Shown: positions 20,530 to 31,489 of the stretch, piece by piece
Numbering within the stretch: the stretch's first letter is position 1
Layout of the letters: every line of letters starts with the position of its first letter
Assembly: GCA_964036045.1 (NCBI GenBank)
Contig: OZ038383.1
Coordinates: 11,362,430 to 11,426,429 of the forward strand
Origin: Eutreptiella sp. 'Long Island Sound 2002'
Lineage: Eukaryota; Euglenozoa; Euglenophyceae; Eutreptiales; Eutreptiaceae
DNA: 64,000 nt
Reading direction: 5' to 3'
Position numbers and translations under genes: made by a program
Notes under the pieces: model-generated
Seen by the model: only the letters and a program-made list of their open reading frames with translations
The model's database searches: none
Told to the model about the DNA's origin: nothing

Positions 20530-21390
20530 ATTACATCACATCAATCCATACATGCACACATACACACACAGAAGGAGCGGTTGCGACCAAAATCCAAGCC
20601 TATTCGCCGCTTCAGCGGATCTCATACTTCTACGGTGGATACCCATGCCTAGGCATCATGGTAGTACCTTTCTCTATTCAAGGGAACAATGCCACCCGCC
20701 TTGCGGTTTGTGGGGTATTCTAGCCCGACAAATGGCTGGCTCATTGTGGGTGTGGTGAGATTTGCCCCCCCCCACCCCACCCCCAATGGCAATAGCTAGT
20801 GAGAATTAGGAACCAAAACAAGAAAATGTAAACCCAACAAAGCGGAATACAAAACCCACCCGCTGTTCACAGTTTGCCTCGAGGCGAAACCTATCTTCTC
20901 ATGATGGTTTCTTCTTCATGATGGTTGCTTGTGGAGATAAGAAAGCATATGGAGGACACGGGGACAAGAAAGGTATGCTTTGGGGGATCGGGATGCACAA
21001 GACCTTGGGGTTACCCTCCATGGGGCACGAGCTACAGAGCACACGTGTGCGCGCCACAAATGTCACAAACGGGGGCCCCAAGACCCATACCTAAACCCAA
21101 ACAACACGAACACTACGATTCGTTTGGGGTGAGTAGAGAGCCCGCAAGGGGCTCACCACAAGAGATTGATAAGTTGAAGCGCCCGGAGCTCAACGACAAG
21201 GGAGGAAGAGAGCAAGAGGGCGAGGCACAAAGCGGGGTGAGACAGCTCCTTCTTATGCTCCAGCTGGTGGCACGAAAAGCTGTCTCACCGGAGAGTGCCG
21301 CGCCCGATTGCACGTCACGCTCCACCCCTGAAAAGCCGAATGTCCAAAGCCAACTCGCCTCTTAGTCCAAACAACCCACGAAAGCCCTTC
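20530..21390. other. Upstream flank of the channel exons; no gene supported
   Basis: This is where the missing channel N-terminus and domain I S1 could lie on the minus strand, but no hydrophobic helix with flanking splice sites is apparent. A plus-strand ORF at 20925-21365 is hydrophilic and unrecognised. Positions 20767-20792 are a C-rich run. Confidence 0.4.
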
Positions 21391-21394
21391 CCAA

Positions 21395-22081
21395 TCAACG
21401 TATTTTTTGATTGATCATCGCATAAGGATCTAGACATGTAGGCCCATCGGACCACACAATACCAAAATGATGCATGGCACCATGCCAACTAGCAGCAAAG
21501 CACGTCTTGCATTCACCAATGGAGCGAAAAAGTGTCTCCCCGAATAGTTTTATGACAACATCATGGGGTGCTACGAGTTGGCGGCAAAGCAACACACCCA
21601 AAGTAACACCATCGACAATATTCACCACGGTGTCGTAGGTGGTGTTCATGTGGTAGAACAAACGCATGCATCCGTTGCCCCATATGCATAGATAGATGAA
21701 GCATTGTATTGCTGCATTGTCCAATAGGCGACGGCTCACGTCTTGCAACCACTTAGGCCCCACCAACTTCTGCTTCGTTTTCCTTCTTGTGGTGGCTGGA
21801 ACCTCGATGCCGTAGACACTGCTGGCCTCTCGGACAAAAGTGGAAAAGCCCGATTCGTGACGCACATCGTCATGAGACGCGAGGTCGTGAAAGCTCCAGA
21901 ACCCAAGAGCAAGTGGCCGGCCATTGGGTGCCGAGACCTTGCGACCAAAGGGGTAATGCTGCCCGCGTTTTAGCCAGGCACTCACATTGTCCAACATGGA
22001 CCATGTTAATTGCCGCTCGGCCGTCCTAGTGAATCGTATTGTAACGGTGCTAGAAGGTAGGCAGCGTATATGCATTTGCAA
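21395..22081 (-). CDS. Unrecognised 228-codon ORF
   Basis: This is the longest open frame in an AT-richer stretch, which makes chance less likely. The first ATG lies two codons inside. The protein contains a basic patch (TTRRKTKQKLVGPKWL) in its middle and moderately hydrophobic, Cys-containing C-terminal parts (YLCIWGNGCMRLFYHM, GVLLCRQLVAP). No motif of a transposase, reverse transcriptase or known enzyme is visible. It could be one exon or a remnant. Confidence 0.35.
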   Translation of the reverse strand: MQMHIRCLPSSTVTIRFTRTAERQLTWSMLDNVSAWLKRGQHYPFGRKVSAPNGRPLALGFWSFHDLASHDDVRHESGFSTFVREASSVYGIEVPATTRRKTKQKLVGPKWLQDVSRRLLDNAAIQCFIYLCIWGNGCMRLFYHMNTTYDTVVNIVDGVTLGVLLCRQLVAPHDVVIKLFGETLFRSIGECKTCFAASWHGAMHHFGIVWSDGPTCLDPYAMINQKIR

Positions 22082-22089
22082 AAAGTGTC

Positions 22090-24185
22090 TTTTCTACGCC
22101 ACCTCAGATGAGGTAGTCTTCAGCAATATTCAACGAACGGTGACACAGTTTTTTAGGAGAGGGTACCCGCTACACTGGTGGGAGGCACGGATGAAGCACT
22201 CCCTCCTCAAATATGGCATGCCCCCAACCCGACACCATCGTGCCATGCACCTCATCGACCGGTTCAAGGACACGCGATGGGCTTGCGCACGTAGGCCCAC
22301 TTGAGGCATAAATTTCTAGCCGAGCTCCACACATGTGTCATGCAACCTTTTGCAACTTTTCCGAGACACGTAAAGCACTCTTTCGCTACTTTGCAGCTTA
22401 TAGACCTCATGACGACGTGTTGAGTGCCCTGTGGATTTAGGTTGAGCTCAACAACATCCTTGACTACCACTTGTATTTAGGAGCGAGTAAAGGCTAAATC
22501 ACAAACCTCAACAAAGCGCAAGAGGGTCGCCTAGAGCGACCATGCTTTTTTACGGTTTGGAACCCTCGCTCTCCAAAAATACATCATGCGCGAATGATCA
22601 CGTGCCTTCTCCATGGTGTTGGTGTATGGGCGCAAGCAGTTTTGATTGCTATGCATGCTTGCCAATTTGCGCTTGCTAACGAGACCATCACTAAATGACT
22701 AACGCATCATTGAGCATCTACTTGGGAACCTCAAGAAACCGCAAGAGGGTCATCAAAATGTTGCATTAAGACCGCTTATACCATGCATGAGTTGAACACT
22801 TTCGAGGACGCGCGACGGGCGTTCACAAAATGTTGGCGATGGCGTGGATCATGAGTTGTCTTGCATAAGGGAATCGAAACCAACCAAATCACATTTCGAC
22901 TTCTCCACGTGCCCAATGGATGCAAGGGCTACTCATAAGCAAATACACGTACACTTTGTTGAGAAGTCCAAAACATTCTGACTCGACGTGAAACTTAAAA
23001 CACATGCGGACACGAGCCCTCTTCGGTACGTGTCGAGTGATTTAACTTAAACTAATGAATCAATTAACTCAATTGACCTTCATGGAACTTTCAAGCTGTG
23101 GATTTCCAGCTCCATGAAGATGGACTTCCTTTGAGGTGGCGAGTAGTGCAAGGTTTTGCAGCACGCAACTCGCTTCTCAAATGGGATACAGGGGCAACAT
23201 GCAAGGAGTATCGTGCACACAAGCCTTTAGCGTTCCGCAAGGACTCGTAACCTCCTACACTCACTTTAAGCCGGATGGTTGGATTTTTCTTGAAGCAAAC
23301 GCCGAAATGTGCCTAGAACAGACTTGCCGCCTCCTTGCTTGGAGGATAGCAAGTGTGGAATACCGCTAGGCACTACTTGCGGTGACAAAGATCGCTTACC
23401 GCCCTTCCTTTCACTTCCTTCCGACAATTCCGCGCCGTCCGATCTTCGTGTAAGTCGTGGCTTTTGCGCCAAGAGAACACAACGCGAACCAATCCCACAA
23501 AATGTGTTACGGTGGCAATTAGGGATCACTTGCGTCATTTTTGAAGAGACTCACGCTCTCCACTGGTCACTTGTGATGTGTGGTACGAGTGATTTCAAGG
23601 TGTGGTCACCACTTCACTCTCACTGTGAAGCACACGACAGACTTTTCAGCGGGCACAGGGCATGCAAGCAACACAAACACGGTTCGGTTTAGGACCGGAA
23701 GTTGGTGACCGAAGCACGCCACACCACGAATGCTTTTGGACACGAATGGGTGCTATTGAATTACGCATTCTTGCACTCTCTTTTTCGTAGCTACGGGCAG
23801 ATAAATGCCTGGGGACGCAGTACCCGAGGGATTTGTGGAGTGGCACGAGTGCATAGCGGGCTTTCACACTTCATCTCACAGCATGAAATTTACGTAGTTT
23901 GGACCCAGACTGAAGGAACCTGCGGCCAAATGCGGCGTAGGGGGTGCCACCGTGAAAGATATGATTGCGGGGATGGTAGCTGCAGGAATAAGCAGTATAT
24001 AAATTATTTTCCAGCGATTGCCGAGCATATCCACGGTAGAAATCAAAATCCGACCAAAATCCGTCTTCACCGATCCATGGAACCTGCGGCTGACTTCGTT
24101 CCGGTCGGAACCGTTCAACCATCCGGGCGCGTAATCCCTTGTATTTGACGCCACCAGTGGGCCAAGATCGATTTGGGAAGCTGCA
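22090..24185. other. AT-richer intergenic stretch upstream of the elicitor-like gene
   Basis: No gene is recognised. A loosely repeated module (CCATGCA...GAGGACGCGCGA-like text near 22240 and 22785; GCAAGAGGGTC near 22520 and 22743) suggests decayed repeated coding sequence. No TATA-like or initiator element can be defended for the downstream gene. Confidence 0.4.
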
Positions 24186-24189
24186 CAGC

Positions 24190-24732
24190 ATGACCAGCCA
24201 GACCATTCGTCGTTTTCTGTTGCTGCTTATCGGCTGGTGTTGTTTTGCTGCTGGGCAGCGGTGGAACAACCGAAATGATCCACGTTGGTGGTGGTATACA
24301 CCGCAAGACACCTTTTCCTCGCTTCCCTTGAGTGGGAGTACACCGCATGCTGCGTGGTCCGGAACGTATTGGCCTAACAAAAATGGTGGCATCGCACACC
24401 GTTGGGTATTCGGAGAAGGCCGCGGAGGTTTCAACTACACATTGCACACGATGGACGATTTGCAAAAGATGTCGGAAAACGATTTGAAGACTTTGTCACC
24501 TGCCGAGAAGTATGACATTTTTACCGGCCGATTGGATTATCCAACCGTGCGTAGCGAGTGGCGTCGTACAACACCCGATCAACCGCATTGGTACGGATTG
24601 TGCCATGGTTGGGCCCCGGCGTCTATATTGTACAAGGAGCCCCATCCCGTCACGCTTGCGGCTTCGAGCAACATATCAATTCCTTTCGGCAGCAGTGATG
24701 TGAAAGCTTTGTTGGTTTACTTTTTGGCTCAG
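24190..24732 (+). CDS. Elicitor-like gene exon 1
   Basis: 181 codons, signal peptide through FGSSDVKALLVYFLAQ. The start ATG at 24190 is chosen because it gives a clean signal peptide; an in-frame upstream codon set from 24139 would bury it. Donor CTCAG|GTGTGC, phase 0. Confidence 0.85.
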
Positions 24733-27700
24733 GTGTGCACTCTTTGTTTGCAAATCATTCAAATGAACCAACCTGCACATGCCCATAGATGTCATAGGAA
24801 CCGGAGCGGACCTTCCCGTTTAGACTCGTCTTTACATCCCAATCATCTCTTGACCTCAAACGCAACGCTTTGGTAGCAATCGGTGTTTTAGCATGGTTTA
24901 ACACCGTTTGCCACCGTGTACCTTTTCTAGTATGGCGCGCTAAGCCTCAAGATGTTGGGCCAAAGGTGCGACGAAGAGGTGCCGGGTCCGAAATGCAAGG
25001 AGGATCTTAACGCTGGAACCTTATTCACCATGCTGTCGAATGATTTGGGCATCCACGCCGAGCCACTCCTCATTGACTTAGATCCGGGTCAGCAGGTGCC
25101 GTGCGTTTGTTCCGTGCAAAGCAACGTTCAATGAGGCCCTCTTTGCACTTTGCACCTTTCAATGAAGGCAAGAAGGAGAAGGGAGTTAGTTCGCGCTGTT
25201 CGTGCATCCTCAGTGTCCATCCACTTTGCGGGACGATGAAAATGCTACCCTGGTACAGTATTTTTTTTTAGCAATTCGCTAGGAGGGGGGCCCATAAAGA
25301 GTCAAATTCACTGGCCAAAGTTTCACACACTTGATTGTCCACAAGGCACCAAGAGTTGGGGGTGTCGAAGTTTCCCGTGCCTATTGGCCGTGCACGTATC
25401 GTGTCGTGGGTTCCCGGTACGAATGGGAAAAGCCCTCAAGTTGCCAAGGAAGAGTGACCTTTAGCGCCACACAACACCTCCCTAGACACCCGGGTCGTTG
25501 GCGATGCCCTTCTTGCAACCCTCTTGCAACCCATCCAACTTCATTTTTCTAAATTGCTAGTTTGTTGGCTTCCGAGCTAGCACCCCCCCCCCCCTCTTCC
25601 CTGCGGCCTACGGAGGGAAAGGCCAAGGGAAGGGAAAGGGAAGGGGAGAGGGAAGGTTAGGGCATGGAGGAAGAGGAAGGTCAAAGGGTGGTGAGAAGCC
25701 GATGGGCACCACCGCCTATGGAGGGAAAGGGTCCAAGGGAAGGGCAGCGAATGGCGATCGGCCAGTAGGCGCCGCCAGCTGCAGACGAGAACAAGACACC
25801 ATGGCGTCATGCCAAAACCCCCCCTCTTCCCTCACACACACGGTGACGAAGACATGTGTGTGTCGTGTCTCTCATCCTCGCATCGGCACGTTTGTGGTGC
25901 TTGATACGTTTGTGGTGCTTGATCATTTCCTTAGTGTCTGAATTGATTTGGAGCATGAATTGATGGCGCGGACGTGGGGCGCAAGGGTGCACGTGGTGAC
26001 CGACCGGTGGTTTCCGGCACATCTAGCTAGACGGCAGCCGAGGGGAGGGTCGAAAGCAATCAACCCCATCACAATATTTCTTGCGTTAGGCCGTAGGTCG
26101 CCTAGGGCACGTGCCGAAACAACGACTAGATCGCGCACGAATGGTTGTTAGGAACGTAGAAGGATAGTGTTGAGTCCGTTGGGCGTTCCGGCCATGATGT
26201 TGTGGAGCGGTCCAAGTGGCCGCTATCAAGGCTGTACATCGTAGCTACCGGCTTTCATGGGTCGGCGTGGGGCTGATGGGGTGGCGCAGCAAGGCTGCGC
26301 ACCGCTTCCACTGGCCGGCCGAATGCTCACATTTGATTGTGGGGGTGTGGGTCGTATTGAGCGGGCACATCAGATGGGTTCCATTAAGTCACACATTAAA
26401 TGGGTCCTACCGAGTCATACATGATATACGGGTGTGTTGTCTTGAGTCCCACATCAGATGTGAGTGGGTCTTGCTGACTCACACGTCAACTGTGGTTGGG
26501 CCTTGCTACGTCACATAGGAAGGGTTGTGAGCTTGTGCGTGGGTCCATCCGAGCCCCACATGGGACATGGGCGGGTCCTCGCAGATGGGACTAGTTCCCA
26601 ATGACTCAACGAGTTTGTGCATGCGGACCATGCTCCAGCCTTGCTTCCTCCCCCGGGGTCAACAATCTACGTGGCTTTCGTGTGTTCTCCCCCATGTATG
26701 CCAAATGTTCACAGATTTGGAATCAGCCTGTCACAGCGTACAATTGCCGAAAGCAAGACCTTGGGACGACCCGAGTGTTGCTCACTTGTACCATCCGGTA
26801 CGTGATGGAGACGCAGCCTACGTGGGACCGTCATGTCGCACACAACCTCACTGAGTCGTACAGATTTGCTGTGGAGTTGGAGAACGGTGAGCCCCACATG
26901 TCCCCCCTTCTAGAACACCCGAACACCGAAGCCACAAACAAAACATCCACGAATGAAACTAGACCGGCAAAGAACAGGCAGGGACTTAGCGGGTTGTTGT
27001 AGGTCTGTAATTGCGATACTACCGACGGGTGGCTTACCAACACCTGTCGATTGTAAGCATGGATGTGGCATTAGCAAGAAGCGAGATCGGACTTTGTGAG
27101 TTGTGAAAATGGTAATGGTGATTCATGGTGACGACTCGGGCCTTAGTTGTTTTCGAGGAGGCTATGAGACCTCGCAATTAGTTGACGCATCCACCTCATC
27201 CTAGATACTTTTGCACACCCTTGTGAACCATGCCCCGAGACCTTTGAACTACGCACGTATCCCACACTTCCGATGCAACACCATCCCCGTGATACCAAGC
27301 ACATCCGTGTCCGGACCGCTTCGCGTCCACTTCTCTTTTGTTCACTGCCCTTGTGTAGGAAAGATCACCGGTGGTGAGTACGTATCCGGCACGCGCCGCA
27401 ACCCAGACTTTCTGTGGAGCATCAAGAGGCCCCCCAAGTTTGGAGGGTATTTCGACCAGTTGGAGACTATCTACAGGGCTTCCTTGAGTCCAGGTCATGG
27501 TAGCAGCCCCCCGGTGGTGGCTGCCGCCGCTGCTACTGCGGCCGGGCCTGCAAGCGGTTCTTCTGACACCACGTTTGCTTGGGATGGTGCGCGGGGAACA
27601 CGGCGGAACGCCAACCCTGCCCCTGTTCCAGCCCCTGTGGGTACCGTCCGTTCCTCTAACCCCTGCCCCTCTCCCTCCTCAAACCCCTGCCCCTCTCCCT

Positions 27701-29866
27701 ACTGATGTTATGGTACAGCTCCCATTCAACGCACTCTCTGACAAATGGAGGGTTGTACCTATACGCGCGTAAACGCGTATACGTTTACGCGTATACATGC
27801 CCTTGTGCACGGGTAAACGCCGTTGGCGGACCGTTTATTAAGGAAGGAGGCTTTCGCCCCCCTTCCCAAATCTTGTCTCTTCGCGTCTGCAACATGCCGC
27901 AGTGTCTACAATGTAAAATAGGATTACTGCGGATTCATGCACACCTCCCCTAGGGGGATGGGGGGTTGTACGGTAGGTAGTAATTCTGTATAGATTCTTA
28001 CCGAAACCTCCTGACGCAAGTTTTGCACCCATGTTTAAGGTTTCACAATTTTGCTTTGGCAATCAGAACGGTTGAAAAAAGCGTCACCGTGACAATTTCA
28101 TCAACTGAACTCCACCAGCGTGCTATTGTACATGTGCAGTACAGGGGCCCCTGTACATCCTGTTTGCAACAGCTCTGTTGTTGCAATCGCCTGGGGGCTG
28201 GGAGCTGATGACCAAAAAGCTTGTGTTGATGAGTACATTAAGCCTAACAAGAAGGGCGCGCAACGCGCAAATTGTGCCTCTAATTCTCGCTCGGATCCAC
28301 CTAAGCACATACCCGGGGGAACCCAAAAATGCCACATTATACTTCCACCAATTATGTCGGCGTCAATTGTGTCCCAATCCTTAGAAATGCCTGTCTTCAT
28401 TACTTCCGTCCGTGTTCTGGAAAAATTTGTTTGCTAAAACACGTGAGTACGCAGGTGCTACACAACTCCTATATAAATGCATGAAGGTGTTCGCGATTCA
28501 TTGCGAAACACTTCTACCATGTGGTATCAACATATGGTTTCCCCCTCATGATCGGGATAAGGGATTTCGCCAGGGCGTGCGTCAGACTGAGTGATGATTG
28601 CGCCAATGTCCTCGTGGCAGAGAACATGGAGGACATGTACTGGACTATCCCAAGGCCAGAGGTTCTTCAGTCCTTCAAATGGTCTATCGGCAAGATTGGC
28701 GCCAACAGGGGCCACGGCCTAACATATTTTGCCATCCACAAGGGAGGCGATATGGTGCTGGACAGGTTGGGGAAAGGGCCTGAGGAGTTGGTCTGGAACT
28801 CCCAGTGACATTTGCCCAGATATGTACGTGTACGTCTATACGTATACGCAACGTACGCGACGCGTATACGTATAGTCTGTGGACACTGTGCATGGTTTGT
28901 AGACACTGTGCGCATACACGTTTACCCGAGTATAGTCTGTAGACACTGTGCATAGTTTGTAGACACTTTGCATATTTCGTGGACACTGTGCACATATACG
29001 TTTACCTGGGTATAGTCTGTAGTCACTGTGCACCACCACGTCACAGCCACAGCCACAGTCACATTGTATTGGACAGAAAAACTCTTTGGCCCAATTTAGG
29101 TGTCAGTTAAACTCCACGTCACGGGTTTTGACGGGCATCGCATGTTCGTTGAGCGAACTCTGCAAAGGCAAGACACAAGGCTAATACGCCGCTCCATAAG
29201 ATCGCCAGCGAGCTGGAAGAATCATTAGAACAATGGCTGGAAACCGAAAGAAAAAATACAAGTGATGAGTTGGGCAAAAGTGCGGCTCATTGTAGAAGCC
29301 AAACAATGGGCCTCCAGGACGAATGAAATGCGCAAGCCCACTTGTTGAAGGGGTGGTGAATGCGAGGTTGACATGTGTTTGATGTTGGGTTGGTGCGTTT
29401 CTTGGACCTGAGTTTGACAGGTTTTTGATTGGTTGTTCAAGCCTGCCTTGCCCAACCACGCTTAATACCCTCAGGTACCTCGACATCCGCGACCGCCAGC
29501 ACACCCGAGACAACTGCACCCAATGCTGCCCCCACGTTTCCATACACGTTTGACGCTGCTCGAGGGATGTGGGTGTACGCGAGTCCCTCACCTGCACCTG
29601 ACCCATCGCCCACCCCGTCTCCACGTCCCAACGTAGCCCCTGCGTCTACCCGTCGCACGCCGAGCCGCCCGACGTACGTGTATGACCGCACCACTGGCAG
29701 TTGGGTTGTTTCGGGCCGCACAACGGCGGCGCCTCGCACCATCTCACAGCCTGCTACTTACACATATGACCCAGAAAGGGGTGTTTGGGTGCGGAATGCT
29801 GCAGTGGATTCAAGGTTTGTGTACACGCTGGCGTGGTATCAGATTTGCTGTCGTTGCTCGTGCTGA
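24190..29866 (+). CDS. Secreted transglutaminase-elicitor family protein (Phytophthora GP42 / M81 type), five exons
   Basis: Predicted exons: 24190-24732, 24931-25095, 26715-26886, 27359-27640 and 29475-29866, giving about 517 residues. The N-terminus MTSQTIRRFLLLLIGWCCFA is a signal peptide. Family landmarks follow in order: AAWSGTYWPNKNGGI, EKYDIFTGRLDYPTVRSEW, WYGLCHGWAPAS (C138-H139, a candidate catalytic Cys), IPFGSSDVKALLVYFLAQ, DLNAGTLFTMLSNDLG, IWNQPV, METQPTWD and LENGKITGGEYVSG. In Phytophthora the family is a calcium-dependent cell-wall transglutaminase whose Pep-13 segment (VWNQPV...) triggers plant defence; IWNQPV aligns with it. All junctions are GT-AG with matching phases. The Pro-rich C-terminus with YD-RG-W repeats is extra. 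The last splice is the least certain; the protein could instead stop at 27705. Confidence 0.85.
24931..25095 (+). CDS. Elicitor-like gene exon 2
   Basis: Acceptor TTTCTAG|TATGG, donor CAGCAG|GTGCCG, phase 0 at both ends, 55 codons. It carries two Cys pairs (QRCDEEVPGPKCKED) and the NAGTLFTMLSNDLGI motif seen in the family. Confidence 0.85.
25096..26714 (+). other. Intron 2 of the elicitor-like gene, with family A insertion
   Basis: A 1.6-kb GT-AG intron between DLDPGQQ and IWNQPV. It contains a 5'-truncated family A copy (25595-25822) in the sense orientation and a short tandem TTTGTGGTGCTTGAT repeat near 25891-25925. A further run with the phrase GTCACACAT/GGGTC is repeated between about 26360 and 26520. 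Confidence 0.8.
25595..25822 (+). mobile_element. Family A copy, 5'-truncated (~230 bp)
   Basis: It runs from CTTCCCTGCGGCCTACGGAG to the common end CATGCCAAAACCCCCC. It shares the GGAAAGG-rich middle and the GCGATCGGCCAGTAGGCGCC segment with the longer copies. It is inserted in intron 2 of the elicitor-like gene. Confidence 0.9.
26715..26886 (+). CDS. Elicitor-like gene exon 3 with Pep-13-like motif
   Basis: Acceptor TTCACAG|ATTTGG, donor GAACG|GTGAGC, phase 0 to phase 1. It opens with IWNQPVTAYNCRKQ, aligned with the Pep-13 elicitor VWNQPVRGFKVYE. The Trp and Pro reported to be essential for elicitor activity are both present. It continues with CTIRYVMETQPTWD and ESYRFAVELEN. Confidence 0.88.
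27359..27640 (+). CDS. Elicitor-like gene exon 4
   Basis: Acceptor TGTGTAG|GAAAG, phase 1, rebuilding LENGKITGGEYVSG across the splice. It then encodes NPDFLWSIKRPPKFGGY and an alanine/proline-rich tail with a first degenerate repeat (TTFAWDGARG). The proposed donor CTGTGG|GTACCG is phase 1; without it the frame would end at 27705. Confidence 0.75.
28488..28808 (+). pseudogene. Retroelement-like coding fragment, possible reverse transcriptase palm
   Basis: An open frame of about 100 codons contains YGFPLMIGIRDFARAC, VLVAENMEDMYWTIPRPEVL and GLTYFAIHKGGDMVLDRLGK before a stop at 28808. The NMEDMYWTIP phrase recalls motif A of Penelope-like and other reverse transcriptases (D-x-x-x-x-Y...IP), with Asn where the catalytic Asp would be. 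The assignment is inference from one motif. It lies in the predicted intron, in the sense orientation. Confidence 0.35.
28872..29032. repeat. Short minisatellite, GTAGACACTGTGCATAGTTT-like unit
   Basis: A ~20-bp phrase (GTAGACACTGTGCATAGTTT and variants) is repeated in sets that start with TATAGTCTGT and end with ATACGTTTACC. Three TATAGTCTGT starts are visible (28872, 28931, 29011). Confidence 0.8.
29475..29866 (+). CDS. Elicitor-like gene exon 5: Pro/Ser-rich tail with YD-RG-W repeats
   Basis: Acceptor CCCTCAG|GTACC, phase 1, matching exon 4. Three units follow the degenerate one in exon 4: FPYTFDAARGMWVYAS, PTYVYDRTTGSWVVSG and ATYTYDPERGVWVRNA, separated by Pro/Ser/Thr-rich spacers (SPAPDPSPTPSPRPNVAPAS). 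Composition suggests a rigid, O-glycosylated extracellular stalk. The last codons before 29866 (after VDSR) may be intron, because CAAG|GTTTGT is a possible donor. Confidence 0.6.
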
Positions 29867-31045
29867 TGGCTGGATATTGCAGGGACCCACCCTGGGTCCA
29901 TCCCAAAGGAGATGTTGCTCCCAAGGGATGACCCATGGCCTTCTGGAGGGATGCTGGGTTGCCCTGGTAACCCCAAGCATGGCCTTTGGTGCAAAGGTGA
30001 CTCCATTCTGCCATCGCAATAAAGTGAAATCAGAAAATATATTTCTGCTGACGTGAACACGGCACAAGGGGGGAAGACAGGAGTTCTCACACGCCAAAAG
30101 TGCACTGAGCAACCCAGCAGGGCTGCTGCCACGGGGTGCAAAAACAGCCCTTTGAAGCCTCGCCTCTAACCCCAAAGCTTCAAGCTGATGGAGAGGTCCA
30201 GCTTTGTGGGAGCCAGTCAAAAGTGGACAAGGGGAGGGGGGATCTTACACGTGGTCCCTCCACCTGGTTACCCGAAACTGGTCTGAGCAGGTTCAGTGCA
30301 TACCCCTGGCCAAGTTTGCCATTTTCAAGATTTGGGGCTCTGGCAGCTAGTCTCAGGCCCCAATGTGGTCTCCTGACTCCTGGCCAGTACCAACACATGT
30401 CATTTTATTCTGAGGAGCAAGGTTTTTCTTAGTTTGTGTCCTGACCAGAATTTCTGGGTGGGTGGGTTTCCAACTGCCCTACATAGGGTAGGCCATTGTG
30501 GGAGATTGTGGGTCAGCACCAAAGGCGCTGGTCAAGGCATGTGGGTGGGTATTTTATTTATCTTCCCTGACAATGCACTGTGAGTGTTTCCAGAGTGATT
30601 CCCGAGGGTGACAACCGTCGTCGCAGCTAGCATCTTGCCCAAACTACAGCGGGTGTGGGAACTGTATTAATTTGGGACCTCATGAAGTCTCTACCAATTT
30701 TGCTGCAACCCCACAAGACAACGGTTTCTGGTCAAAATGTCATGTTTGTGGGCTGGGGGTACATTTGGTTTGTTGTTGTTTGCCCAATGGGGTTTGCCAA
30801 AAGTTTTCTAGTGTTGGTGGGTCCCTCAAATCACACCTCCCTCCTAGGTGGTTAAGAAAAAGCCGGCTGGCAAGGAGTCATGTTTTCATCCAGTACCATC
30901 AGTACCATCAGGATGTCTTCAGTGTCATTTGGAGGCAACCCCAATCTTAGGCATGCCATGTGAAGACGGCCTCGTGTATCTAGTTTTTTGAGTTCACACC
31001 TCCAGAAACATGCACCCCCCCCCTCCCCCCCAGGGCATCCCATCC
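29867..31045. other. No gene recognised
   Basis: Between the elicitor-like gene and the first large family A copy. It contains a short CAGTACCATCAGTACCATCAG repeat at about 30893-30912. ORFs are short and featureless. Confidence 0.45.
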
Positions 31046-31484
31046 CATCCCAAGGCCCACCAGCTACAGTTGGGGAGAGGTACCTCACCGCCGGCTTGGG
31101 ATGGCCGCTTGGACGCACCTGGCCAACGGCGAAGGCATTTGCCTTCCTCTGCGTGGACCCGACGCAGAGAAGTGAAACAGGGCAAGTCCGGGGGCTCCGC
31201 TGGCACAACCGACCAAGGGAATGGAAAGGGAAGGAGTGGGGAGAGGCCGATGGGCACCGCGGCCTACGGAGGGAAAGGCCAAGGGAAAGGAAAGGGAAGG
31301 GGAGAGGGACAGCTAGGGCAGGGAGGAAAAAGAAGGTCACAGGGTGGTGAGAAGCCGATGGGCACCACCGTCTGTGGAGGGAAAGGGTCCAAGGGAAGGG
31401 CGGCGAATGGCGATCGGCCAGTAGGCGCCGCCAGCTGCAGACAAGATCATCACACCATGGCGTCATGCCAAAACCCCCTCCCCC
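31046..31484 (+). mobile_element. Family A copy, 5'-truncated (~440 bp)
   Basis: It begins in the segment CATCCCAAGGCCCACC and reads through GGGAGAGGTACCTCACCGCC, the CGACGCAGAGAAGTGAAACA block and the GGAAAGG-rich block to the common end CATGCCAAAACCCCC. Another copy starts six bases later, head to tail. Confidence 0.92.
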
Positions 31485-31489
31485 CCACG

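Larger units (their letters stand above)
27641..29474 (+). other. Intron 4 of the elicitor-like gene, with foreign coding fragment and minisatellite
   Basis: It holds a CG/TATACG-rich imperfect palindrome (27760-27800), a retroelement-like coding fragment (28488-28808) and a short minisatellite (28872-29032). Both borders lie in GGTACC. Confidence 0.55.

Noticed and set aside
25331-25552. An extra exon of the elicitor-like gene at 25.33-25.55 kb
   Set aside because: Exon 2 joins exon 3 directly in phase (DLDPGQQ|IWNQPV) in agreement with the family, so an insertion here is unnecessary.
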